NCBI RefSeq assembly: GCF_027943255.1
Contig: NC_072894.1
Location: 54,563,601-54,627,600, forward strand
Direction: 5' to 3'
From: Anastrepha obliqua
Lineage: Eukaryota; Arthropoda; Insecta; Diptera; Tephritidae
DNA length: 64,000 bases
The translations under genes were made by a program, and so were the position numbers. This document shows, piece after piece, positions 31,105 through 41,989 of the stretch. The first letter of the stretch is position 1. Every line of letters begins with the position of its first letter. The notes under the pieces were generated by a model. It ran no database searches and was not told the DNA's origin. It worked only from the letters and a program-made list of their open reading frames with translations.

Positions 31105-31356
31105 ATGGCTGTCTGGGAAGGAAAGAAATACAAATTAGAAAAGAGTGAAAACTTCGACGAATACATGAAGGAATTGGGTAACAGTGTCAGCCCCACCGTT
31201 GAACTGAAGAAGGATGGTGATAATTACTCTTTCACCACTACCTCAACCTTCAAGACAACTACGGTCAACTTCAAGCTGAGCGAGGAATTCGATGAAGAGT
31301 CTACAAGGCTATATCAATGCGCAGTGCGCTACATGCGAAGTTCAAAGCAACAGTAA
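31105..31356 (+). CDS. Truncated fatty-acid-binding protein fused to a foreign tail, + copy
   Basis: Insect FABPs are cytosolic lipid carriers of about 130 residues forming a ten-strand barrel. This 83-codon frame starts MAVWEGKKYKLEKSENFDEY, the canonical FABP start, and continues SPTVELKKDGDNYSFTTTST and NFKLSEEFDEES, the first half of the barrel. Compared with known insect FABPs it lacks about nine residues after MKELG and everything after EFDEES, the usual end of exon 2. The last 17 codons (TRLYQCAVRYMRSSKQQ) are unrelated, and the C-terminal Arg/Tyr pocket that binds the fatty acid is absent. There is no intron where FABP genes usually have one after MKELG, so capture from spliced RNA is likely. 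It lies behind an LTR-type promoter. Folding and function are doubtful. Confidence 0.85.
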   Translation: MAVWEGKKYKLEKSENFDEYMKELGNSVSPTVELKKDGDNYSFTTTSTFKTTTVNFKLSEEFDEESTRLYQCAVRYMRSSKQQ

Positions 31357-31425
31357 CAAAAAGCTAAAGTAATTTAAAATACAAAAATGCCACTTCTTGC
31401 GATAAACTAATGATTGAAGAACTAA

Positions 31426-33221
31426 AATATATTTAAAGAATTCGAAAGAAGTTTGAAAGTGAAGTGAAGGTACTCTACACCCCTATGGTTAAGATTGAAA
31501 ATTACTGTGCTAAAAAAATTTGGTTAAATTTTGCAAGTTCAGTAGTTTTCAATAAAAATAATTTTATGACTTTAAAAGTTTCTTAGTATATTTAAATTTA
31601 TTTTTAATTGTATGTTTTATAGTAAATTTTTCTTTAATTTATTTAATATGATAATATTTTAGGTGATTTTGTATTTCTTAAGGGTATTATTATGATATTC
31701 CTTAAGCTTATTGTTAATTTGTAATACAGAATTGACTCCTTTACGTTCCACTATGAGATAAGGGCCATGATATGGACTTTGCTGTTTTCTTCTAGTTTCT
31801 AGTTTTACAAATACCCAGTCACCTACTTTTAATTCTGATGTGTTACTGCTCTTTTCTCTTTTGTTTTGTTATTTTATCAGCTCTTGTGCCCTAAGAAGTG
31901 ACTCTTTTAGTCTAAGTTTCATCTCATTTGCGTAATTGTTTAAGTTATATACTGGTTGATTGTCCTCGATTATGTCAGTTGGTAAGCGTGGAAGTTTTCC
32001 GTATATTAACTCGTACGGTGAAAATTCCGTCTCTATGTTCGGTGTGGTATTAAAAGCAAATGCAAAATAAGGTAGCCATTGGTCCCATTCGTGATTTTCT
32101 ACGAAGTGTAACAGAAATTCATTTAGGACTCTGTGACTCCTTTCAACTGTTATTGTCTGATGGTGATAGGGTGCTGAAAAGGTCTGCTTTATATTTAGTA
32201 TTTCGCATACATGATATTTTCGTAGTCTTTCAAAAACTGCAATTAAATTACTGTTGTGGTGTTTTAGACTACAGTCAAACACTATAATATCGTCTACGTA
32301 TAAAAATGCATTGCTATCTAAACCACTCAGAGCTATGGTGAGCATTCTTTGAATGCTATTGCTAGATATTTTGAGTCCAAATGGTAAGCGTTTAAATTGG
32401 TAATGACCTTGTCTTGTGGAGAATGCAGTCAGGTGTCTTGAGTGTTTGTCTAGCGTTATCTGGGGAAAAGAGCTTGTCATGTCGAGCGTTGAAAAATATT
32501 TTGCGCAACCCAGTTTGTCTAGTACGTCTTCTTTTCTTGTCAACGGAAATTTATCATTAATAATCTTTTTGTTTAGTTGTCTATAGTGTACTACAAGCCT
32601 CCATTTTTTTTGTCTCCGCTACTTTTCTTTGGTACAATCAAAAGAGGTGAATTATAGGCGCTCACTGATGGTTCCACTATGTCGGTTTGCAATAAATTTT
32701 CTACTTGTTCTTCTATTTCTTCAATATTTTCCATTTAAAATGTATGTATGATATATATTTTTGCTTTATTAATACATTAAAAATTTGAAAAAAAAATTTT
32801 ATTTAAAATTTTATTTTTTTTTTAACGCCATTGTGCATTTTATTAAAGTTGATATAAATTCCACACTTTTTTTTCATTAAGGTGCACGAATATTCAATTT
32901 TATGTTTTGTTCTTATGCCTGTTTTGTGCTTAAATATTTGTCAATGATAAAAATTTTAAATCAAATGGAAAATGCATTTAAATGCATTAGCGAAAAATCT
33001 CTATTCAACAATATTTATCATAGCATGTGTGAACAATTTGGTGCGCGTCGTTAATAATATTGAGAATTATTTCACTTTAATTAGCCGCCTAATCACATAA
33101 AAATAGTTAATTGTTATCTAATGACAACTTCATACTTTTAATTACATTATTTTATGCATTAATCAGCAAATAATCAGTCACAAACAAAATTGGGATATTC
33201 ACAATCCAAAATATATATATA
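31426..33221 (-). mobile_element. Deletion derivative of the mdg1/412-like Gypsy element, copy 1
   Basis: On the - strand it consists of a leader, the first seven gag codons, RT, the integrase C-terminal half and the 3' untranslated region; everything else is deleted. It is joined to FABP sequence at aaatatattt (31426) and to element B at 33222. Copy 2 at 37265-39060 is almost identical. Confidence 0.8.
31670..32734 (-). pseudogene. pol: Gag start-RT-integrase fusion of the Gypsy derivative, copy 1
   Basis: ATG at 32734 reads MENIEEI as in gag and passes directly into the RT entry segment (VEPSVSAYNSPLLIVPKK). A frame break lies near 32600. The open part 32543-31869 has TLDMTSSFPQITL (first Asp), RLPFGLKISSNSIQ and LYVDDIIVF (YVDD), then at KYHV jumps in frame to CEILNIKQTF of the integrase core and ITVERSH with its Glu. 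The YVDD end of RT, RNase H, the zinc domain and two integrase Asp residues are therefore missing. The TAA after AQELIK is shared with the 25.5 kb copy. It cannot be active. Confidence 0.8.
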
Positions 33222-33227
33222 TGTATA

Positions 33228-36200
33228 TTAGGGTGGTTCGAATTCCAACAAATTTTTCAAATCAAATTCTAATAGTGCGGAAAAGTTGCTATGGAGTAAC
33301 ACAAGTATCTTCTGTTCGCGCAACTCATTTAAAGTTTTGAAAATTTTGTCGAAAAATGCATATTTCCTAATTTTTTTAGAATTATGTTTTAAATGTCGTT
33401 TTCCAAAGTTTTACTTATTATTATGTTTAAATTTAATTATTTATAAAGATTAGTTTGTATTTAAACAGTTTATTCATGCATTCTATAAGGCTTTTCACGC
33501 TTAGCTTTCCCCAGGATCAACGGCGAGGACGTGGTGAAAAATCTGATCCCACTTTTTTTTTTGTTTTTTTTTTATATTTTATAATTTTTTTTTGTTTTTT
33601 TTAATATTTTATGTTTTTTTGTTTTTATTTTATATTTTATAATTTTTTTTTGTTTTTTTTTAATATTTTATGTTTTTTTGTTTTTTTAAATATTTTTTTT
33701 TTGTTTTTTAAATTTTTTGTTTGCTACTATCATTAAAAAAATTTATGATCGTGAAGATTTGTACAGTGAACTCTCTTTATGCGTTAATTACAAACTGGGA
33801 TTTGTGATCAAATTTAGGCAAACTAGAACGAGAAAATAAAGTTGACCGTATGTGACCATCCCTATTTTGATAACCACATACCTTGTTCGACGCCTCAGTG
33901 ACAAGCTTAACAGTTCGCTCTACCGCTTGAGTGTGGCATGGAAAGCTTGACAAGTTCCATTGAGAGATAGATGGTTGGTTATCAATGGAAGATAACAGAT
34001 CTGCATTTAAGACATTTCTTAGTACTGGAGGAGGTGATAGTATTGTAGAAGACCAGTCGATCATTTCATAGTAATTAGTGGCATTAAAGTTCAGTTTTGG
34101 CAAAATGAATGAGCGCTTCGAATTCTTCGCAGTAGAAGTTGTCTCTCTGGCTTTTAAAATCCTTTGTACCCCAATCTTACGTACATTCCGATTTTCATCT
34201 GTGACCATAGATAAAAGCAAATTTTCAGGATGCGCGAAATAAGCATTGTGTTGTATCACAGGATCAACTACTCTCAGAAGATGTTCTGGTAAGTACCGAG
34301 AATTTTTAATCATAGTGAAGACATGTCAGGCACCATCTGCAATTGAATCGTTCAGTTTTATTTGAAACCACATAGGTAAATACACTTTCATTATAAATGT
34401 AACTATGTGAACTAAGTTTTCAGAAGGGTCTTCACTTGATATGTATAATCTCAACGTTCTGTTTCCTAGAGTGAGCCAACGCGCGTGGGAGAGTTTTCCT
34501 GGATCTCGCAGAGACAGATCAGATGAACAATTACCTACATGAATAGCTTGCCCAATGTCGTAAAGATATTTTTGATCTTTACTCAAATTGTCTCTGCATG
34601 TGACTTGTACTAAATCACACTCAATTTTATTGAAATTAACAACAGGCAAGTGTTCAACGCCCTGAAGTTGTTTTCCGATTGTACCTGAAAATGAATTCGG
34701 TCCACTTGTTTTTCCATCAAAATGTTGAAATACGTGTCGCAAAGGTAATTCATTTGCATGAAGCAAGCATATATTTCACTGAATTGGTCTGTTCAAGTAT
34801 AATTCAATACGCCTAATAATACCACCTCTCCAGCCTGTATTAGTTGCTGTGCCATCACAACCAACTAGGAGAAGTTCACTAAAATCAAATTCCATTTCAT
34901 TTAAGTGAGATATCATACTTTCAGTGATACCTTTGCTTGTACCAGAAATAGGCGTTAAATGAGTTATATATTGAGAACCAGGTTCCATTATAATAGAGAC
35001 ATGTTCTTCCTTGCGTGTTTTGCGATAACGCTTGGAGCCTACTTCCTCCTGGTATAAGGTCTCATCTTTTCTCCCATCAAAATAAAGGGATGTAAGGGCT
35101 TCGGACATAGTTTTAGGTTCCTGTTGCAAGCCTTTTCTGATTTTAGATTTCTCCCTTCTGATTTTATTTTTATCTATAACAAAAGTCAAGTCTGTATCAG
35201 TAACGATTTGTAGGTCTTTCAGAACTGACGTCGCAATTGCAGCGGTTGCTCTTTCCGAAACACCAAATCGGTCACTAATTACTGCAGTTTCAGGAAGATT
35301 AATGCGCATTTGTGAGGTAGAAGGATTTTGAAGGTATGATGTTGATGGGCTGAGAGCGAATGTTGGATCTTTGACATGTTCTTGTACTTCAGGCGAACGA
35401 TTCTCAACGAACTCTTCAATGTTGTCATCCAAATCATCTGAAAAACTTTTGGCATTGTCAACAGAAGAAGTGTAAGTACTAGAGGATGTCATTTTATGTT
35501 TCGTTTTTTCATTTCTTTCAGCTCGACGAGTAAGTTTTGCAGTTTCAAGTACATCTATAGAACCAATCTTTCCGACTCTGGCAGTTCTTTGATCGAAAAG
35601 AAATTTACGTTCTATGACAGGAATTTTACGATCTTTTTCACATCCACAGTCAATAGAAATAGGGTTTGGACAAATACATAATGACAAAGGTTTACCGCAG
35701 TTGACATTTGACATTTGACATTTGCATGAAGAAATGTCAAAAATTTTCTCTGCTTCGGTCTTGAATATTTCATGAGCTTTCTGAAACTTAGGATTTTCTC
35801 TATCTCTTTTGTAAGACTTTCTTTTTTTCCAATATTTTGCATGATATGCAGTGATCATTTGTTCAACCCTGGTTTGAGAAACTGTAGGGATAGATGCTGT
35901 CATATAAAGCATCTTAATTTTCTGAGTTACCACATTCGCTATTTCTGAAAAAGCAATTTTCTGTGAAGGTAATTCTGTTGATGATGACATTACGTATCTT
36001 TGTTCAAAACAACAAAGAATAACGTCAGCATAAGAGGGCAGATTTCTTAAAGAAAAATCCTTAGGAGCGCCAAATATTGGACAAACATGATCTTTCCGAG
36101 AAATATGAAACCGGGGTTTTTTTCTTTTTTCACTCATTTTAAGCAAAAGTAAATATACTACAACTACTGAATAACAATTAAAGAAAGTGATATAGCTTGG

Positions 36201-36594
36201 TAATAATTCGTAAAAAGTGCCAGTAAAAGTCAATATTATTTGACTTTTGAATATCGCGTACAAGAGTCACAGTCTCACTCTTTCACCTCCACTGGATCTT
36301 AAAAAATAATTGTCTCAAACAACATAAAGTTAATTATTATGAAAAAACTAACAATCTGACAGCATAAGTAACAAAATATTAATAAAAAATAACAATTAAA
36401 TCTTACTTTCAAAAAGTTCAGAAAATGCACTATTTTCGACAAAATTTTCAAAACTTTAAGTGAGTTGCGCGAACAGAAGATATTAACCGATTTCAATTTT
36501 TTTTTTTACCAAAATACTTGTGTTACTCCATAGCAACTTTTCCGCACTATTAGAATTTGATTTGAAAAATTTGTTGGAATTCGAACCACCCTAA
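33228..36594 (-). mobile_element. Element B copy 1: TIR DNA transposon of a little-described DDE family
   Basis: 3,367 bp bounded by inverted repeats of about 80 bp that start TTAGGGTGGTTCGAATTCCA; the right end (36594 inward) is the near-perfect inverse. It is flanked on both sides by TGTATA (33222-33227 and 36595-36600), a 6-bp target duplication. The interior has one transposase gene on the - strand and a T-rich tract of about 170 bp at 33550-33720 after the gene. The TIR and duplication do not fit mariner, hAT, piggyBac or Harbinger. Confidence 0.85.
33777..36137 (-). pseudogene. Element B transposase, 786 codons with two in-frame TGA
   Basis: I start it at the ATG at 36137 (MSEKRKKPRFHISRKDH); the open frame extends 42 codons upstream in a hydrophobic run that looks non-coding. 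N-terminal basic region with VCPIFG, then a Cys-rich cluster (SSCKCQMSNVNCGK, CICPNP, IDCGCEKD, about residues 150-190), a low-complexity Ser/Glu linker, and a catalytic part: YFDGRKD, VGCDGTATNTGWRGG, then LLHANELPLRHVF, candidates for a D-D-E triad with an RNase H fold. Further on, SHARWLTLGNRTLRLYIS and NAYFAHPENLLLSM. The frame is broken only by TGA at 34778-34776 and 34328-34326, both without phase change. No family name is known to me; related proteins occur in other arthropods as far as I recall. Confidence 0.75.
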
Positions 36595-36637
36595 TGTATA
36601 TGTAGTTATATAAAGTACAATTTATGCTGTACGATAG

Positions 36638-37043
36638 TTAGTTTTTCAATCATTAGTTTATCGCAAGAAGTGGCATTTTTTTATTTTAAATTACTTTAGC
36701 TTTTTGTTACTGTTGCTTTGAACTTCGCATGTAGCGCACTACGCATTTATATAGCCTTGTAGACTCTTCATCGAATTCCTCGCCCAGCTTGAAGTTGACC
36801 GTAGTTGTTTTGAAGGTTGAGGTAGTGGTGAAAGAGTAATTATCACCATCCTTCTTCAGTTCAACGGTGGGGCTGACACTGTTACCCAATTCCTTCATGT
36901 ATTCGTCGAAGTTTTCACTCTTTTCTAATTTGTATTTCTTTCCTTCCCAGACAGCCATTTTTACTAATGATTTATTTAGCGTTTAGGATCGTCCGCAGGA
37001 TCGCCATGAAAAGTACTTTTCTTCGGGGAAGAGCTTTAGAGAA
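36638..37043 (-). repeat. Inner right arm (inverted FABP block), duplication unit 1
   Basis: Inverse of about 31016-31423. Its outer end, after agctttagaga, meets the + strand FABP remnant head to head at about 37043. Confidence 0.8.
36707..36958 (-). CDS. Truncated fatty-acid-binding protein chimera, - copy of unit 1
   Basis: 83 codons, the same length and limits as the + copy at 31105. It differs by Gly for Ser in KLGEEFDEES and by LYKCVV for LYQCAV. The leader shares cgctaaataaatcattagta directly before the ATG. No LTR TATA box lies upstream here; only about 30 bp of block X remain before the head-to-head junction. The full agreement in frame between copies shows late duplication, not selection. 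Confidence 0.8.
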   Translation of the reverse strand: MAVWEGKKYKLEKSENFDEYMKELGNSVSPTVELKKDGDNYSFTTTSTFKTTTVNFKLGEEFDEESTRLYKCVVRYMRSSKQQ

Positions 37044-37046
37044 AAG

Positions 37047-37195
37047 CAAATTAGAAAAGAGTGAAAACTTTCACCACTACCTCAACCTTCAAGACAACTA
37101 CGGTCAACTTCAAGCTGAGCGAGGAATTCGATGAAGAGTCTACAAGGCTATATCAATGCGCAGTGCGCTACATGCGAAGTTCAAAGCAACAGTAA
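37047..37195 (+). pseudogene. FABP remnant at the palindrome centre
   Basis: The strand resumes at caaattagaaaagagtgaaa, equal to FABP codons from about residue 10. About 77 bp are then deleted between short CTT repeats and the rest follows to the stop at 37193-37195. The start codon and phase are lost. Its substitutions match the + copy (agcgagg, caatgcgcagtgc), not the - copies. Confidence 0.85.
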
Positions 37196-37264
37196 CAAAA
37201 AGCTAAAGTAATTTAAAATACAAAAATGCCACTTCTTGCGATAAACTAATGATTGAAGAACTAA

Positions 37265-39060
37265 AATATATTTAAAGAATTCGAAAGAAGTTTGAAAGTG
37301 AAGTGAAGGTACTCTACACCCCTATGGTTAAGATTGAAAATTACTGTGCTAAAAAAATTTGGTTAAATTTTGCAAGTTCAGTAGTTTTCAATAAAAATAA
37401 TTTTATGACTTTAAAAGTTTCTTAGTATATTTAAATTTATTTTTAATTGTATGTTTTATAGTAAATTTTTCTTTAATTTATTTAATATGATAATATTTTA
37501 GGTGATTTTGTATTTCTTAAGGGTATTATTATGATATTCCTTAAGCTTATTGTTAATTTGTAATACAGAATTGACTCCTTTACGTTCCACTATGAGATAA
37601 GGGCCATGATATGGACTTTGCTGTTTTCTTCTAGTTTCTAGTTTTACAAATACCCAGTCACCTACTTTTAATTCTGATGTGTTACTGCTCTTTTCTCTTT
37701 TGTTTTGTTATTTTATCAGCTCTTGTGCCCTAAGAAGTGACTCTTTTAGTCTAAGTTTCATCTCATTTGCGTAATTGTTTAAGTTATATACTGGTTGATT
37801 GTCCTCGATTATGTCAGTTGGTAAGCGTGGAAGTTTTCCGTATATTAACTCGTACGGTGAAAATTCCGTCTCTATGTTCGGTGTGGTATTAAAAGCAAAT
37901 GCAAAATAAGGTAGCCATTGGTCCCATTCGTGATTTTCTACGAAGTGTAACAGAAATTCATTTAGGACTCTGTGACTCCTTTCAACTGTTATTGTCTGAT
38001 GGTGATAGGGTGCTGAAAAGGTCTGCTTTATATTTAGTATTTCGCATACATGATATTTTCGTAGTCTTTCAAAAACTGCAATTAAATTACTGTTGTGGTG
38101 TTTTAGACTACAGCCAAACACTATAATATCGTCTACGTATAAAAATGCATTGCTATCTAAACCACTCAGAGCTATGGTGAGCATTCTTTGAATGCTATTG
38201 CTAGATATTTTGAGTCCAAATGGTAAGCGTTTAAATTGGTAATGACCTTGTCTTGTGGAGAATGCAGTCAGGTGTCTTGAGTGTTTGTCTAGCGTTATCT
38301 GGGGAAAAGAGCTTGTCATGTCGAGCGTTGAAAAATATTTTGCGCAACCCAGTTTGTCTAGTACGTCTTCTTTTCTTGTCAACGGAAATTTATCATTAAT
38401 AATCTTTTTGTTTAGTTGTCTATAGTCTACTACAAGCCTCCATTTTTTTTGTCTCCGCTACTTTTCTTTGGTACAATCAAAAGAGGTGAATTATAGGCGC
38501 TCACTGATGGTTCCACTATGTCGGTTTGCAATAAATTTTCTACTTGTTCTTCTATTTCTTCAATATTTTCCATTTAAAATGTATGTATGATATATATTTT
38601 TGCTTTATTAATACATTAAAAATTTGAAAAAAAAATTTTATTTAAAATTTTATTTTTTTTTTAACGCCATTGTGCATTTTATTAAAGTTGATATAAATTC
38701 CACACTTTTTTTTCATTAAGGTGCACGAATATTCAATTTTATGTTTTGTTCTTATGCCTGTTTTGTGCTTAAATATTTGTCAATGATAAAAATTTTAAAT
38801 CAAATGGAAAATGCATTTAAATGCATTAGCGAAAAATCTCTATTCAACAATATTTATCATAGCATGTGTGAACAATTTGGTGCGCGTCGTTAATAATATT
38901 GAGAATTATTTCACTTTAATTAGCCGCCTAATCACATAAAAATAGTTAATTGTTATCTAATGACAACTTCATACTTTTAATTACATTATTTTATGCATTA
39001 ATCAGCAAATAATCAGTCACAAACAAAATTGGGATATTCACAATCCAAAATATATATATA
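37265..39060 (-). mobile_element. Deletion derivative of the mdg1/412-like Gypsy element, copy 2
   Basis: Matches 31426-33221 base for base apart from a handful of substitutions, at a constant offset of 5,839 bp. The fused RT-integrase frame is at 38382-37708 with the same internal junction and the same TAA. One difference converts a codon after YVDDIIVF (Asp to Gly). It ends at 39060, where the Helitron is inserted. Confidence 0.85.
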
Positions 39061-41983
39061 CAAGCAGCAAAAAAATGGGAGGAATTTACAGTTAGAGTGG
39101 CAGCAAAATGGATTAAATTAATAATGGTTTTTTTTATGTGATGTTTATAGAAATACATTTTTATTTTCCCTTGGTAGGTATGGGCTGAAATACGTAGAAG
39201 AACTGAAATACATATTTTTTTCGAATAACGAATAATTGAATAAAGAAAATTTATAACAAAAATAAAACAGAAACTGTGGCGTAAAGGTTTCTATTTAATA
39301 CTTTTTAGATTTTTCTATAATATTCTAAGAATTTCATTTCTTATGTTTTCTGCTTCTCCGTTATTTGGCTCCACTTCAATATCTTCAGCATCATCGTTGA
39401 GGGTCTCATCGGATAACTCTTCATCCGGAAGTTGAACATTATAAAACAAGCAAATGTTGTGCAAAGCTGCACACACATTAATAATTTGTGTTGCTTTTTT
39501 TGGAGAATTGTGAAGAGCTCTTGGCTCGGGTGCACTGCTGCAACTGGTTTTCTGTACTGGACAGTAGGTTCATAAACGCCTCTTTAGATAATCTAAAGTT
39601 CTTTAAAAAACTGTAAGGAAATTTCTGTAATATTAAGTACGTCAACACATTTTGAAAATACCAAACTTACTCAGTGGAAGCCATTTCCAGGGGGTTGGAT
39701 GCGCCCTTCAGCTGTTTTCTACATCTAGCTAGTTCCACTAATCTTTCATCGAGCGATGAATCGTCGAACCACAACTCCGTTCTACTCATTTTCACAAAAA
39801 ATACTTTTTTTAACTTTTAAAATTGTTGTTAGCAAAGAATTTCAACACAATCGGTTTTTCTTTTATTTTGATTTGCTGTATCAGCTGAGAAAAATTATCT
39901 ATTGTAAATGCGCCGAGCGATCGATATTCACAATAGTCCTATTCTTCAACGAATGAGCACCATAATACCAAATGAAAATTCGTTCGATCAGCACTTTCGA
40001 CTATAGTTGTCCATTATTTATTTCTTTATTCGTTATTCAAGCGCTTTGGCATAAACAATATTTTTTGTTTTTCTATTTGTTTTTATATATGTTTTTCTAT
40101 TTGTTTTTGTATATAAATTGAAAATCAGGAAAAAAGAAGATTGTTTTTAAATTTCAAATCAACGCATATGAATAAACAATCGTCTTTTTTCCTGATCATC
40201 CATGAATTTTTCGTTTCAATTTATATGTTTTATTAAGCATTGGAGCTTTTTTAACCATTATCCATTTATATTTTTCAAAAAAAAAACGAAAATTTTTTTT
40301 TCCACGAACACATAATTTCATTCGGATTTCACATTAAATTCTCAAATTTCGTAAGAAATTATTCACTGTTCCAAAATCCACTCCAAAAAAATTCACAAAC
40401 AATTTTTACATGTTGCACTTACGTTTTTTCCTTATGGCATCCAAATCAGAAAGAAATATTGACACATTGTAACTCACACTGTCAATTTGACAGTTCAGTT
40501 CCGCCCCAAGCGTTAAAAAAGTAAGCGACATTATGGCTGGTTCAAAAGAACGCTGTACCCGTTGCCAGTGCTCCGAATTACAACCAAACTTTACGAAACC
40601 CATTTTCAATACTTACTTAACAATGTGTGTAAGTTTGGTTTGATTCGGTGCAAAGACACGGCGGGTCCACGTTTTGGCATATATTTCCAGACCCTAGTCA
40701 TCAATAGGTATGAAAATTACCCCGTATTAAAGCACTTATCAACAGCTTTAATTTGATACCCATATTGTATATACACAACCAAAGGTTACCCGGGTCCACG
40801 TTTTGACCTATATCTCGCGACCCCAGTCAGGGAGCGGCATGAAAAATACTCTGTACTAAAGCATTCACCAACAGCTTTCAATTTGATATCCATATTGCAC
40901 AAACACATTCTAGGGTCCACGTTTTGGTCTCTATCTCGAGACCCTTGTCACGGAGCGGTATGAAAAATACTCTGAACTAAAGCATTCACCAAGAGCTTCC
41001 ATTTGATACCCATATTGTACATACACATCCGAAGGTTACCAGGGTCCACGTTTTGACCTATATCTCGAGACCCTATCTAACAATAGGTATTCAAACTGTA
41101 GGGAAATCATCTTCAATACCTACTTAACAATATGTGTAAGTTTGGTTTAATTCGGTTCAAAGACACGGTGGGTCCACGTTTTGGCATATATTTCGAGACC
41201 CTAGTCATCAATAGGTATGAAAGTTACCCCTTATTAAAGCACTTATCAACAGCTTTCATTTGATATCCATATTGTACAAACACATTCTAGGGTCCACGTT
41301 TTGGTCTCTATCTCGAGACCCTAGTCACGGAGCGGATGGAAATACTCTGAACTAAAGCATTCACCAACAGCTTCCATTTGATACCCCATATTGTACATAC
41401 ACATCCGAAGGTTACCCGGGTCCACGTTTTGACCTATATCTCGACACCCTATCTACCAATAGGTATTCAAACTATACGGAAATCATCTTGAATACCTACT
41501 TCACAATGTGTGTAAGTTTGGTTTAATTCGGTTCAAAGACACGGCGGGTCCACGTTTTGGAATATATTTCGAGACCCTAGTCATCAATAGGTATGAAAAT
41601 TACCCCGTATTAAAGCACTTATCAACAGCTTTCATTTGATACCCATATTGTACATACACAACCAAAGGTTATCCAGGTCCACATTTTGACCTATATCTCG
41701 AGACCCCAGTCACGGAGCGGCATGAAAAATACTCTGTACTAAAGCATTCACCAACAGCTTTCATTAGATACCCATATTGTACATACACAACCAAAGGTTA
41801 CCCGGGTCCACGTTTTGACCTATATCTCGAGCCCTATTTCCAAAATAAAATATAATCCATGTTACTCGTGGATGATGTAGCTTTCCAATGGTGAAAGAGT
41901 TTTTAAAATCGGTCTAGTAGTTTTTGAGCCTATTCATTACAACCAAACAAACAAAGTTTTCCTCTTTATAATATTAGTATAGA
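39061..41983 (-). mobile_element. Helitron copy 2, 2,923 bp, with a captured Harbinger fragment
   Basis: Comparison with unit 1 shows that exactly these 2,923 bases are extra and no base is lost: unit 1 reads atatatatata-tgtata, and the block sits between that A and T. On the - strand it starts TCTATACTAATATTATAAAG, as other copies do. The normal CTAG 3' end (about 90 bp in other copies) is missing; the homology ends at about 40013 and 950 further bases follow to an end reading GCTGCTTG at 39061. The 128-bp internal unit is expanded to ten copies (gggtccac at 40663, 40792, 40913, 41042, 41170, 41290, 41418, 41546, 41675, 41804). Confidence 0.8.
39310..39790 (-). pseudogene. Harbinger (HARBI1-like) nuclease fragment inside Helitron copy 2
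   Basis: On the - strand an ATG near 39789 begins MSRTELWFDDSSLDERLVE, a Harbinger-like first exon ending MASTE before a GTAAGT donor site. After a short AT-rich stretch comes IINVCAALHNICLFYNVQLP, the conserved C-terminal CxALHN segment of Harbinger nucleases, then an acidic tail and a stop near 39310. A frame change lies within the C-terminal piece. The DDE core is missing. The family call rests on the CAALHNIC segment. Confidence 0.65.
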
Positions 41984-41989
41984 TGTATA

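Larger units (their letters stand above)
30879..31425 (+). repeat. Left arm of a 15-kb palindrome
   Basis: This 547-bp segment (LTR end, block X, FABP fragment, FABP-side tail) is repeated inverted at 45403-45918 and, without its outer part, at 36638-37043. The outer match begins at ggtagttggaaggcagtc. The arms agree nearly base for base apart from a 30-bp deletion in block X of the right arms and a few substitutions. Confidence 0.85.

Noticed and set aside
31105..31356. FABP fragment as a functional host gene
   Set aside because: It lacks half of the barrel and the ligand-binding Arg/Tyr end, is intronless, embedded in TEs and multiplied with them.
34326..34778. TGA codons as possible selenocysteine or programmed read-through sites
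   Set aside because: No stem-loop or conserved context is visible, and both fit single-base changes of Trp and Arg codons in a decayed transposon.
40663..41983. CRISPR-like array because of regular spacing
   Set aside because: Units of 128 bp follow each other without unique spacers, lie inside a Helitron and the context is eukaryotic.
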